Assembly (NCBI GenBank): GCA_019245555.1 | Contig: JAFARH010000348.1 | Coordinates: 1 to 9,067, forward strand | Source: Betaproteobacteria bacterium | GTDB lineage: Bacteria; Pseudomonadota; Gammaproteobacteria; Burkholderiales; SG8-39 | Reading direction: 5' to 3' | DNA: 9,067 nt | The notes under the pieces: model-generated | The model's input: the letters and a program-made list of their open reading frames with translations, nothing else | The model's database searches: none | What the model was told of the DNA's origin: nothing | Part shown: positions 1-5,981 of the stretch, one piece after another | How the letters are laid out: every line of letters starts with the position of its first letter | Position numbering within the stretch: position 1 is the stretch's first letter | Program-made: the position numbers and the translations under genes

Positions 1-1
1 C

Positions 2-340
2 GGGGCGCCGGAGGGCGGCGGGCGGAACCTCGCGCCGCGGCCGATGGAGTTGGTGCTGGTCGGCACCGGCGGCTGCACCGCCTACGACGTGGTGGTGATC
101 CTTAAGAAGAGCGGACAGGACGTACGCGGCTGCGATGTGAAGGTGACTTCAGAGCGGGCCACGGCCGACCCCAAGGTATTCACCAAGATCCATATGCACT
201 TCGTCGTTAGGGGCCGCGCCCTCAAGCGCAATCTCGTCGAACATGCAATCCGGCTGTCGCACGAGAAGTACTGCTCCGCTTCCGCCATGCTCGGCAAGAC
301 CGCCGAGATGACCAGGGACTTCGAGCTGGTCGAAGCCTAA
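2..340 (+). CDS. OsmC family protein (5'-truncated)
   Basis: This is a member of the OsmC/Ohr fold, small homodimeric enzymes that reduce organic hydroperoxides using a pair of reactive cysteines; the closest style is the YhfA-like subgroup. The frame is open to the left edge. The 14 codons before the ATG at 44 read GAPEGGGRNLAPRP, which fits the usual run into the family motif MELVLxGxGGC, so that ATG is internal and the true start lies outside the window. The two hallmark cysteines are visible: one in GGCTAYDV (codon 74-76) and one in EKYCSAS (codon 272-274). The C-terminus is complete (TAA). The gene converges on the PA2779-family gene with 7 bp between the stops, leaving no room for a separate terminator. 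Family assignment is firm; the exact substrate is not determinable. Confidence 0.9.
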   Translation, partial: GAPEGGGRNLAPRPMELVLVGTGGCTAYDVVVILKKSGQDVRGCDVKVTSERATADPKVFTKIHMHFVVRGRALKRNLVEHAIRLSHEKYCSASAMLGKTAEMTRDFELVEA

Positions 341-347
341 ATCCCGC

Positions 348-698
348 TTACCAGGGATTGCGTTCCTTGTAGATCGCCCACGCGACGAGGGCGATCAGGA
401 TGACCGCGATAATCCCGGCGGAATAAACGCCGCCTGCGGGCGCATCGCCGACCTGATTCGCAAGCGTGCGCGCTTCGGCGTCGGACAGCGCAGCAACGCG
501 GGCTTTCGCAGTGGCTGCGTCGATGCCCAGCGTCTGCAGTTGCGTGGCAACGTCAGCGCGCGCCAGGAAAGCGTTCAGCGCGGCGCGGTCGTCCGACGAG
601 GCGACGGTCCGATCGGTCGCGATCATGCCTGCGCTTGCCATTTGATAGGGCGTCCAGATCAAGAGCGCGATCAGGAGCCGGCAAATAGTTCTTTTCAT
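348..698 (-). CDS. PA2779 family small membrane protein
   Basis: This 116-residue protein resembles the PA2779 family (DUF6627), whose function is unknown. It has a Sec signal peptide with a basic start (MKRTICR), a hydrophobic core and a likely cut after ASA at residue 23. A soluble Ala/Asp-rich helical segment follows at about 28-85. A single transmembrane helix spans about 92-110 (GIIAVILIALVAWAIY), and the tail is short and charged (KERNPW). That topology puts the body in the periplasm, anchored by the C-terminus. The start is supported by an AAGGG ribosome site ending 5 nt upstream. In other proteobacteria, as I recall, the gene is commonly followed by a PA2778-type cysteine peptidase; here the downstream neighbour is a convergent OsmC gene, so the partner is missing locally. 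Family call is good, role unknown. Confidence 0.8.
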   Translation of the reverse strand: MKRTICRLLIALLIWTPYQMASAGMIATDRTVASSDDRAALNAFLARADVATQLQTLGIDAATAKARVAALSDAEARTLANQVGDAPAGGVYSAGIIAVILIALVAWAIYKERNPW

Positions 699-729
699 CT
701 GATCCCTTTCCCCCGAGAAATTTGCAGCG

Positions 730-759
730 AGACTAGGTCCACGGCTTGTACCCCGTCAA
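730..759 (-). promoter_or_regulatory. Putative sigma70 promoter for the PA2779-family gene
   Basis: In the 72-bp gap between the glycosyltransferase stop and the PA2779 start, the minus strand carries TTGACG (754-759, 5 of 6 match to -35). After 18 bp comes TAGTCT (730-735, only 3 of 6 match to -10). The predicted start site near 723 would leave a leader of about 25 nt containing the ribosome site. The -35 is good and the -10 weak, so this is tentative, but it suggests the gene need not depend on read-through from the coq7 cluster. Confidence 0.35.
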
Positions 760-770
760 GCAAAAATCGA

Positions 771-1781
771 TCAAACGGCTTGGCAGGTTTGCTCGATCGC
801 CTCTTTCCACAATCGAGCCACAGCTTCAGGCGAGTGGCGCTCTGCGATCAGCTCCTGCCCTCGCCGGATGCGTGACAGTGCTCCGTCAGGATTTTCGGCA
901 AGGAACTTGAGCCCCTCGCCCAAGTCCTCGCCGACCCAGCCGCCTTCGCCGAGCGCGTCCCACGCCGGCAGCGGATGCGCGATGCCGAAGCGGCCCGCCC
1001 ATATCGTCTCGGCAAAGCGATTGGGACTCTTCACGGCCTTGTGCGGATCGTGCGGATTGGATGGAAGGATCACCGCATCGCAAGCATTGAGCTCGGTAAA
1101 GAGCGCCCCGGTTGACCAGGGCCGAAACTTCGCGCCAATCTCCGCCGCATAGCGCTGAACGTCCGGCGCGCTCAGCAGCGTCAGCGCGTACGGCACGCGC
1201 GCTGCGTCGACCTGCGGCAAGCCGTAGCGCAGCGTGTCGAGGTTGACCGGATGCCCGAACCAGAGAAGCGCGCGCGGTTTCTCTTGCGCCACGCGCGGCT
1301 CGCCGCGCGCGCCCTCGACGAGATCCGTGATCACGGTAATTGGCACGGAGGTGTGCGCACGTGCCGCTTCCGCCAGCGCCGGCGTAGTTGCCGTGACGCG
1401 ATCCACGGCGTTGGCGAGCGCACGATAGCCGTCGCCAAGCACCGGGTTGGCGAAGTGGTCGTCGCTATAGTCAGCGAGGACGGCAATTTTCTGGGCGCGT
1501 AGCTGCCCGATGAGCTCGAGCGCAAGCGTGAGATCGCGGTTGAACGCCTCGACCGGCGGCAGGATCTTGCCGAGCACCACCGCATTCACGCCACGAAAGC
1601 GCTCGAGCAACGTTTTGCGGTTCGCACCCGGCCCGAGGTAGGTGACCTTGCAGTCGGCGCCGTTTTTTGCGAGCGCTGCGGCCGTGGCCGTGATGCGATA
1701 GCGGACCGATGCAACATTCGAGGTGTAACCCTTGGGCGTGCGCTCGACGGGAGCGAAGCTCACCCAGGCGACACGCAGCAT
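771..1781 (-). CDS. GT4-like (GT-B fold) glycosyltransferase
   Basis: The 336-residue product looks like a GT-B glycosyltransferase, which would transfer a sugar from a nucleotide donor to a cytoplasmic acceptor. The N-terminal half starts MLRVAWVSFAPVER and alternates strands and helices (KVTYLG, NAVVLGK, KIAVLADYSDDHF). The C-terminal half has LLWFGHPVN (172-180), then CDAVILPS (234-241) and KSPNRFAETIWAG (251-263), matching the donor-binding end of GT4-like enzymes (K-x2-N-R-x-x-E-x2-x-x-G). The open frame extends upstream to 1967, but that part is Arg-rich and lies over the neighbouring gene, so I place the start at the ATG at 1781, 2 bp after the FkbM-gene stop. It is the last gene of the coq7-led cluster. 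No signal peptide or membrane segment is seen. Donor and acceptor are unknown. Confidence 0.75.
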   Translation of the reverse strand: MLRVAWVSFAPVERTPKGYTSNVASVRYRITATAAALAKNGADCKVTYLGPGANRKTLLERFRGVNAVVLGKILPPVEAFNRDLTLALELIGQLRAQKIAVLADYSDDHFANPVLGDGYRALANAVDRVTATTPALAEAARAHTSVPITVITDLVEGARGEPRVAQEKPRALLWFGHPVNLDTLRYGLPQVDAARVPYALTLLSAPDVQRYAAEIGAKFRPWSTGALFTELNACDAVILPSNPHDPHKAVKSPNRFAETIWAGRFGIAHPLPAWDALGEGGWVGEDLGEGLKFLAENPDGALSRIRRGQELIAERHSPEAVARLWKEAIEQTCQAV

Positions 1782-1783
1782 GC

Positions 1784-2455
1784 TCAGTCCACGAGCGCCG
1801 GCGAGCCGGGCCAGCCAAAGATGAGGTCCTGCACCACTTGTCCGAGCTGCTCGGCGCCGAGCGAGCGCAGGAAGTCGGCGGCGGCAAATCGCTCGTCGCC
1901 GTAGCGGCTCGCGAAATCCTTCTGCTCGACGATCACGACGGGTTTGCAGCGGCCGAGGGTCTCGCACGCCCCGGCGAGCACGCGCCGCTCGTAGCCTTCC
2001 ACGTCGACCTTGATGAGATCCACGTTCTCGAGCTTGTAATCGTCGAGCCGGCGCATGCGCACGTCGCCCTGCGCTGCCGGCACGACGTGCGTGGCTCCCG
2101 TGTTATCGGCGACGGTTTCGATCCGGACGCTCGCCTCCTCCTCGCCGAGCGCCACCCGGTGCAGCGCGACATTCTTCGCCCGCACGTTGCGCTCGAAGCA
2201 AAAAGCGAAGAGGTCCGCGGGCTCGAAGGCATGCACGCTCTGGAAGGCGAGTGCGAGGTAGTACGACCAGAAGCCGATATGCGCGCCGACGTCGACGGCG
2301 ACACGCCGGGCGCGGCAAATTTCCAGCGTCGTCTGGATATGCTGCGGCTGATACATGCGCCGGCCTTCGACCTTGGGCGCGCTGGCGAGATACTGGGGAA
2401 AGTGGCGATCGGTCTTCGGCAGCAGCCAGCCGTACACCGAACGCGTGCCGCTCAT
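1784..2455 (-). CDS. FkbM family SAM-dependent methyltransferase
   Basis: This 223-residue enzyme belongs to the FkbM methyltransferases, which typically O-methylate sugars or other hydroxyls of secondary metabolites and surface glycans. SAM-binding motif I is VDVGAHIGFWS (54-64), FEP follows at 77-79 (acidic residue for the ribose) and the family signature IKVDVEGYE sits at 148-156. The ATG at 2455 overlaps the upstream stop as ATGA, with GGAAG just upstream. A longer frame runs to 2710, but it crosses the upstream glycosyltransferase gene and has Arg-rich, non-conserved content, so it is rejected. Sitting between two glycosyltransferases, the enzyme probably methylates the glycan they build; this is inferred from position only. 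The family call is strong. Confidence 0.88.
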   Translation of the reverse strand: MSGTRSVYGWLLPKTDRHFPQYLASAPKVEGRRMYQPQHIQTTLEICRARRVAVDVGAHIGFWSYYLALAFQSVHAFEPADLFAFCFERNVRAKNVALHRVALGEEEASVRIETVADNTGATHVVPAAQGDVRMRRLDDYKLENVDLIKVDVEGYERRVLAGACETLGRCKPVVIVEQKDFASRYGDERFAAADFLRSLGAEQLGQVVQDLIFGWPGSPALVD

Positions 2456-3129
2456 CTCTCTTCCCGGCTGCGCATCGACTCGAATTCCGCGCGCCACTCT
2501 TCGGCGTAATCGCAATTGCGGTACTCGTCGAAATAGGGGCCGCCGAGGGTGAAATGGGCGATCTTCGCGTTCGGGTTGTACTGGTATTCCTCGACGAGCC
2601 AGTTCCACTCGAGCGGCAGCGAGCCGATGAGCGCGTCCTCGATCCAGGCAAACCGGTGCAGGTCGAGTCCCGTCGCCGAGTTCACGTACTGCGTGGTGAG
2701 CGCCTTGCAACGCTCGTTATTGAAGAGCATCAGGCTCGACCAGTTCTTGCGCGAATACTTGGTTTGCACCTGGTTCAGGAACTTGCGCTCGCTCTTCGGA
2801 ACGTAATCGTGCTGGCAGACGAGCACAGCCTTGTCGGCATTCCTGTCGATCAGCGCGGCAAGCTCGGCAATATCGGCACGGCAAAGCATGTCGCAATCCA
2901 TGAAGATCGACCAGCCGTGATATCCCGAGAGTGCCGGCACGAGAAAGCGGGTCAGGCTGAACTCGGTCGACTCGGTCGGGCCACGCGAGCGCGTGTACAA
3001 GTGCCCGAGATGGCGGCGCATGAGCGGCGCGATCGCGAGCGGGATCGACGAGCGCGCGAAGATTGAATGCGCAAGCGTGTAGAACGCGACCGATTCTCTC
3101 GGGTCGTAGCCGATGTAGACCTGCAGCAT
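2452..3129 (-). CDS. GT-A / GT8-like glycosyltransferase
   Basis: The 225-residue protein has the features of a compact GT-A glycosyltransferase of GT8-like type. It opens with a strand and a donor-site segment (MLQVYIGYDPRESVAF). A DxD-type metal site follows in IFMDCDML, with Asp78 and Asp80. Conserved-looking downstream blocks are RKNWSSLMLFN (127-137), LPLEWNWL (171-178) and HFTLGGP (192-198), where the His could be the third metal ligand as in GT8 enzymes. No signal peptide or transmembrane helix is present, so it is cytosolic. It starts 3 bp after the coq7 stop and ends in an ATGA overlap with the FkbM gene, so it is very likely co-transcribed and translationally coupled. The family is recognisable; donor sugar and acceptor are not. 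Confidence 0.75.
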   Translation of the reverse strand: MLQVYIGYDPRESVAFYTLAHSIFARSSIPLAIAPLMRRHLGHLYTRSRGPTESTEFSLTRFLVPALSGYHGWSIFMDCDMLCRADIAELAALIDRNADKAVLVCQHDYVPKSERKFLNQVQTKYSRKNWSSLMLFNNERCKALTTQYVNSATGLDLHRFAWIEDALIGSLPLEWNWLVEEYQYNPNAKIAHFTLGGPYFDEYRNCDYAEEWRAEFESMRSREER

Positions 3130-3132
3130 TAC

Positions 3133-3750
3133 CTAGATACGGTACGCGACCGTCGTCATCACCTTCGAGGCGAGCCGCATCGCAGTCTTGCCTGCCTCGG
3201 GTAGCTCGGCTGCGCCGAGCTTGAGCGCCGTGTCGCGGTGCTTGGCTTCGTCGGTGCGCATGGCGCGAACCACCGCGCGCGTGCGCTCATCGGCAGCCGG
3301 CAGCGCGTCAAGGTGACCGGTGAGGTGCTCCTCGACCTGGCGCTCGGTCTCGGCGAGAAACGCGAGATTCCAGCGGTCGCCAAGCGCTCCGGCGATTGCG
3401 CCGATGGCGAGCGAGCCCGCATACCAGAGCGGATTCAAGAGGCTCGGCCGTCCGCCGAGCTCGCGGATGCGCTCTGCGCTCCACGCAAGATGGTCTTCTT
3501 CCTCGCGCGCAGCCCGCTCGAGCGCGGCCTTGTGCGACGCATCGCGTGCCGTCAGCGCCTGGCCCTGGTACAGCGCCTGCGCGCAGATCTCGCCAACATG
3601 GTTGACGCGCATCAATGCTGCGGCGTGCGCGCGCTCGGTATCCGTCAGATCGCCGTTCGGCTTCTGCTCTGCCGGCGATGGGCGCGCAGCGTTTGCCACT
3701 CCGGTAATTGCCCGAAGTGCGCGGTCGAATTCGCTGATCAAGCGATCCAT
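3133..3750 (-). CDS. coq7: Coq7: 3-demethoxyubiquinol 3-hydroxylase (diiron)
   Basis: Coq7 performs the last ring hydroxylation in ubiquinone synthesis (2-polyprenyl-3-methyl-6-methoxy-1,4-benzoquinol to the 5-hydroxy product) at the inner-membrane face. The 205-residue protein has the full ferritin-like diiron set: Glu54 in NHVGE, Glu84 and His87 in EEEDHLAW, Glu136 in ETERQVEEH, and Glu168 and His171 in DEAKHRD. The central part ([17 protein letters not shown], 108-124) would be the membrane-associating hydrophobic segment. Length fits the bacterial short form. An in-frame TAG lies 9 nt before the ATG, which fixes the start at or after 3750; no clear ribosome site precedes it. It heads the minus-strand cluster with two glycosyltransferases and an FkbM methyltransferase, which have no known link to ubiquinone. 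Identification is very secure. Confidence 0.96.
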   Translation of the reverse strand: MDRLISEFDRALRAITGVANAARPSPAEQKPNGDLTDTERAHAAALMRVNHVGEICAQALYQGQALTARDASHKAALERAAREEEDHLAWSAERIRELGGRPSLLNPLWYAGSLAIGAIAGALGDRWNLAFLAETERQVEEHLTGHLDALPAADERTRAVVRAMRTDEAKHRDTALKLGAAELPEAGKTAMRLASKVMTTVAYRI

Positions 3751-3809
3751 GCGATGAGACTAGCAGAGAATCACAGCGCCGGGTCTTGAGCGAAGAACCC
3801 TCTTGGCGC

Positions 3810-3838
3810 ACTAAAGCGCCGGCTTTCTCTGTCGTCAA
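3810..3838 (-). promoter_or_regulatory. Putative sigma70 promoter of the coq7 cluster
   Basis: The minus strand shows TTGACG (3833-3838, 5 of 6 to -35), exactly 17 bp, then TTTAGT (3810-3815, 4 of 6 to -10). A start near 3803 gives a leader of about 53 nt before coq7. The -35 overlaps the left arm of the AAACTGT/ACAGTTT inverted repeat, and the -10 is bracketed exactly by GGCGC (3805-3809) and GCGCC (3816-3820). This is the best-looking promoter in the window. Confidence 0.5.
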
Positions 3839-3860
3839 ACTGTCTTTACAGTTTCCGACG
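3833..3860. repeat. Inverted repeat between divergent coq7 and lipoprotein genes (candidate operator)
   Basis: AAACTGT (3837-3843), a 4-nt centre CTTT, then ACAGTTT (3848-3854) form perfect 7-bp arms. An outer CGTC (3833-3836) pairs with GACG (3857-3860) around a 2-nt CC offset. The repeat sits upstream of two divergent genes and covers the predicted coq7 -35. There is no following T-run on either strand, so a terminator is unlikely; a dimeric regulator site is the simpler reading. No known regulator consensus is recognised. Confidence 0.5.
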
Positions 3861-3879
3861 CAAAGCGGACACGGCAGAC

Positions 3880-3885
3880 GATAAT
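3880..3885 (+). promoter_or_regulatory. Putative -10 element for the lipoprotein gene
   Basis: GATAAT matches the -10 consensus at 5 of 6 positions and would place transcription start near 3892, about 38 nt before the TTG start. The -35 position 17 bp upstream (GACGCA, 3857-3862) matches poorly and coincides with the outer arm of the inverted repeat. This is consistent with an activator-dependent promoter but does not prove it. Confidence 0.3.
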
Positions 3886-3920
3886 TGATACCGCAGAAGT
3901 ACAACACTGACCAGAAAGGC

Positions 3921-3925
3921 GGAGG
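3921..3925 (+). promoter_or_regulatory. Ribosome binding site deciding a TTG start
   Basis: GGAGG, within the run AAAGGCGGAGG, lies 4 nt before the TTG at 3930. It is by far the best ribosome site in the region and selects that TTG over the upstream in-frame TTG at 3885, which has no ribosome site and lies inside the predicted -10, and over the GTG at 3948. Confidence 0.6.
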
Positions 3926-3929
3926 TCTT

Positions 3930-4427
3930 TTGATTTCGCGTGCACTTGTGCAGTTTGGCAGCGTGGCAACAATCGCAGTCTTCGTGACCGGTTGCGCCGT
4001 GTCCCCGCAATCGGAACTCAAGCCAGGCATCTCTACGCAGGCAGATGTCGACGCGAGAATGGGTACCCTCACCGAGCAGCGACAGGCCCGAAACGGCGAG
4101 ACTGTGCGCTACTACTCACGCTTACCTTCCGAACGAGTGACTTACGCTGCGCGTTTCGGTGCGGATGGCAAGCTCATAAAAGTCGAGCAGTTGCTAACCC
4201 GCGCCAATGTCAACAAGATCAGGGAAAAGTGGACCACCGAAGATGTACGTGATCTGCTGGGTCCTCCGTACCAAATCCTGCATTTTCCCGGGCAGGAGGC
4301 TGAAGTCTGGGCTTATCCGATGCAGGACATCATGTCACCTATTGTTGCGAACATAGAATTCGGCCCCGACCGGTTGGTCCGCGAGGTATTGGTTCACGAC
4401 GATCCTGCTTACGACAAAACTCCGTAG
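3930..4427 (+). CDS. Lipoprotein with tandem BamE/SmpA-like modules
   Basis: From the TTG at 3930 the 165-residue product begins MISRALVQFG, followed by a hydrophobic stretch and the lipobox VTGC with lipidated Cys22. It is therefore an exported lipoprotein, probably outer-membrane since Ala follows the Cys. Two modules resemble the BamE/SmpA fold: LKPGISTQADVDARMG (30-45) leading into the strand segment TYAARFGADGKLIKVEQLL, then KWTTEDVRDLLGPPYQI (100-116) leading into EVWAYP and NIEFGPDRLVREVLV. True BamE has one such module, so this is a BamE-like paralogue rather than BamE itself; the role is unknown, presumably in the envelope. It is divergent from coq7 and convergent with the porin. Base composition looks less GC-rich than its neighbours. 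The start rests on the ribosome site and the signal peptide. Confidence 0.75.
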   Translation: MISRALVQFGSVATIAVFVTGCAVSPQSELKPGISTQADVDARMGTLTEQRQARNGETVRYYSRLPSERVTYAARFGADGKLIKVEQLLTRANVNKIREKWTTEDVRDLLGPPYQILHFPGQEAEVWAYPMQDIMSPIVANIEFGPDRLVREVLVHDDPAYDKTP

Positions 4428-4452
4428 TACCCGCTAGCAAATTCTGCCGACC

Positions 4453-4480
4453 AAAAAAAACGGGCGCCCGAAGGCGCCCG
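4453..4480 (-). terminator. Intrinsic terminator of the porin gene (UUCG loop)
   Basis: Read on the minus strand, an 8-bp stem CGGGCGCC / GGCGCCCG closes a TTCG tetraloop and is followed by eight T residues (4460 to 4453). It begins 19 nt after the porin TAA. C(UUCG)G is an exceptionally stable loop, typical of strong intrinsic terminators. On the plus strand the hairpin is preceded by A8 and followed only by TTGATGG, so it would be a weak stop for the convergent lipoprotein transcript. Confidence 0.93.
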
Positions 4481-4499
4481 TTGATGGTTACCGCTTTGG

Positions 4500-5852
4500 T
4501 TAGAACCGATGTGTCATGCTGACGAAGTACGTGCTCGGGCTCTGACCAGGTCCCGGCGTGTTCGCCGGTACGCCGGAACCGTCGGAAGTCGGCGGCGCGC
4601 CCGTCCACGTGAAGACCGCGCCCGGATCGTTCTTGATCTTCGCGTAGCCGACACCAACGGTGGTGCGCTTCGAGAACCGATGCTCGTAGCCAAGGTCGTA
4701 CATCTTGGCGCCGGTATTACCGTCGTTTGGAGTCGCCGCGGGTTGTCCTGCGCCGCCCGTGCCCGCCACGTTCGTCGCGCCGCAAACTTGCGCGCCCCAT
4801 AGCGTGCCGGCAGGCAAGCCCGGGTTCGGGCCGAACGTACCGGTGATTGCTTTCGCCTTGGCGTATGACGCACGGATCGCTCCTTGACCGACCGGGACAG
4901 CGAGCGCGACGCCATAGTTGCTCGTCTTGCAGTCGCTGAAGATGGCCCTGTAGGTCATGCTCTCGTAGGCGAGGCCGACGTCAACCACACCGAAGTTGTA
5001 GCCGCCCTTGATGGCCCAGCCCGTATCGGTCTTGCCCGGTGAGGTGAAGTCCTTGTGGCGATCCAACGCCGCGCCGATGCGTGCCCTGCCACCCATGCCG
5101 GCCCACTCCAGCGAGGTCGAGATCAAGGACGGATCGGCTGCAGTCGGGACCGTCGCCTTGCTCTCGTTCGTTTGATACAGGACCTTGAATTGCGCGCCGC
5201 TGAACACGGGCGACTGATACACCACCGCCTGTGACGCGCGACGCCAGAACGCGTGGCCTACGCCACCGCCCGCTTTGACAGCGTCGCAGGGTGGGTGATA
5301 GCCGCCGCCAGCGATCGTCGAAAGCGTAATGCCGCCGGACGACTGGTAGTTGTCGCAGTTCGGGTTTGGCGCCGTACCAGTCGTCTCGCGACGGCCGATG
5401 ATCGACGTCACCGGGCCCCAGAAGCCCACCGTGCCGACTGCCCAGAGCGAATCGAGGTCCGCCCAGGGCGTGGTCCACTGGCCCATGAACAGGTTGCCCC
5501 AGCCACCCTGTATACCGACTGCGGAGTTACGCGAAGCCGGAGTGATTGCGACGTTGTTCGACCGCTCCATCGGCGCGTTCTGCTCGATCTGGAACCAGGC
5601 GGTCAGGCCACCACCCAGGCTCTCCCTGCCACGCAACCCGTAGTTGGAGGCACCCTGCGCCACGTCCCACTTGGAGACATCCGGGAACAATGTGGTGTTC
5701 GCCGCCCCGTCGTACTTGAACTTACCGAACGCCATGTTGATCGTGCCGTACACCTCAACGGCGGCTGTGGGTGGTCCCGACCCTTGCCCCATCGCGATGC
5801 AAGGCGCGGCCAATGCGCCCGCTACTGCTAACGTTAGAAGTTTCTTCTGCAT
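4500..5852 (-). CDS. Gram-negative porin (betaproteobacterial trimeric type)
   Basis: This outer-membrane general-diffusion porin is predicted as a beta-barrel of about 16 strands. The 450-residue precursor has a Sec signal peptide (MQKKLLTLAVAGALAAPCIA) with probable cleavage near residue 20-23. The first strand is VEVYGTINMAFGKF; early blocks YGLRGRESLGGGLTAWFQIE (71-90) and GNLFMGQWTTPW (119-130) are typical of this porin family. The last strand ends STYFVSMTHRF, with the C-terminal Phe recognised by the Bam complex. The central segment WGPVTSIIGRRE (145-156) probably belongs to the constriction loop. Four cysteines (166, 189, 308, 357) lie in the mature part, in Gly/Pro-rich loop-like stretches, which is unusual for a porin. 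An AGGAG ribosome site (5858-5862) sits 5 nt before the ATG. It has its own strong terminator. Substrate preference cannot be read. Confidence 0.93.
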   Translation of the reverse strand: MQKKLLTLAVAGALAAPCIAMGQGSGPPTAAVEVYGTINMAFGKFKYDGAANTTLFPDVSKWDVAQGASNYGLRGRESLGGGLTAWFQIEQNAPMERSNNVAITPASRNSAVGIQGGWGNLFMGQWTTPWADLDSLWAVGTVGFWGPVTSIIGRRETTGTAPNPNCDNYQSSGGITLSTIAGGGYHPPCDAVKAGGGVGHAFWRRASQAVVYQSPVFSGAQFKVLYQTNESKATVPTAADPSLISTSLEWAGMGGRARIGAALDRHKDFTSPGKTDTGWAIKGGYNFGVVDVGLAYESMTYRAIFSDCKTSNYGVALAVPVGQGAIRASYAKAKAITGTFGPNPGLPAGTLWGAQVCGATNVAGTGGAGQPAATPNDGNTGAKMYDLGYEHRFSKRTTVGVGYAKIKNDPGAVFTWTGAPPTSDGSGVPANTPGPGQSPSTYFVSMTHRF

Positions 5853-5951
5853 GCTTACTCCTCTCTGGTTTAAACCGGGCGATGTGCCGTGTGGCCCCCC
5901 GCCAACCCCTCAGTCGAGAAGTCCAAAGCAGTGTGCCGAAAGGAGCGTTAG

Positions 5952-5981
5952 GCGACCAAGGCCACCCCGTGCCTTGATCGC
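5952..5981 (-). other. RNA stem-loop in the trpC-porin intergenic region
   Basis: On the minus strand, GCGATCAAGGC and GCCTTGGTCGC form an 11-bp stem around an 8-nt loop (ACGGGGTG). The single non-Watson-Crick position is U-G in minus-strand RNA but C-A in plus-strand RNA, so the fold favours the minus strand, the strand of trpC and the porin. No T-run follows. It lies 70 nt after trpC and about 100 nt before the porin ATG. It could be a factor-dependent terminator, an mRNA stabiliser or a porin leader structure. The 199-bp gap (5853-6051) otherwise shows only the porin ribosome site and short palindromes; I found no convincing porin promoter in it. Confidence 0.5.

Noticed and set aside
757..782. 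CAAGC / GCTTG inverted repeat with T-run after the GT4-like stop, considered as a terminator
   Set aside because: Only a 5-bp stem with a long loop, and the T-run lies inside the loop rather than after the stem.
1782..1967. N-terminal extension of the GT4-like gene
   Set aside because: The extra 62 codons are Arg-rich, overlap the FkbM gene in another frame, and precede an ATG that begins a typical first beta-strand 2 bp after the FkbM stop.
1709..2509. Open frame on + (266 codons) opposite the FkbM and glycosyltransferase genes
   Set aside because: It is antisense to clear SAM-binding and glycosyltransferase motifs on the minus strand; its composition is that of a shadow frame.
2456..2710. 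N-terminal extension of the FkbM methyltransferase
   Set aside because: It overlaps conserved C-terminal blocks of the GT8-like gene and has no family-like sequence; the ATGA overlap start is better.
3308..4072. Minus-strand frame of 254 codons spanning coq7 and the lipoprotein gene
   Set aside because: It crosses the divergent promoter region and is out of frame with Coq7, whose diiron ligands are all present in the other frame.
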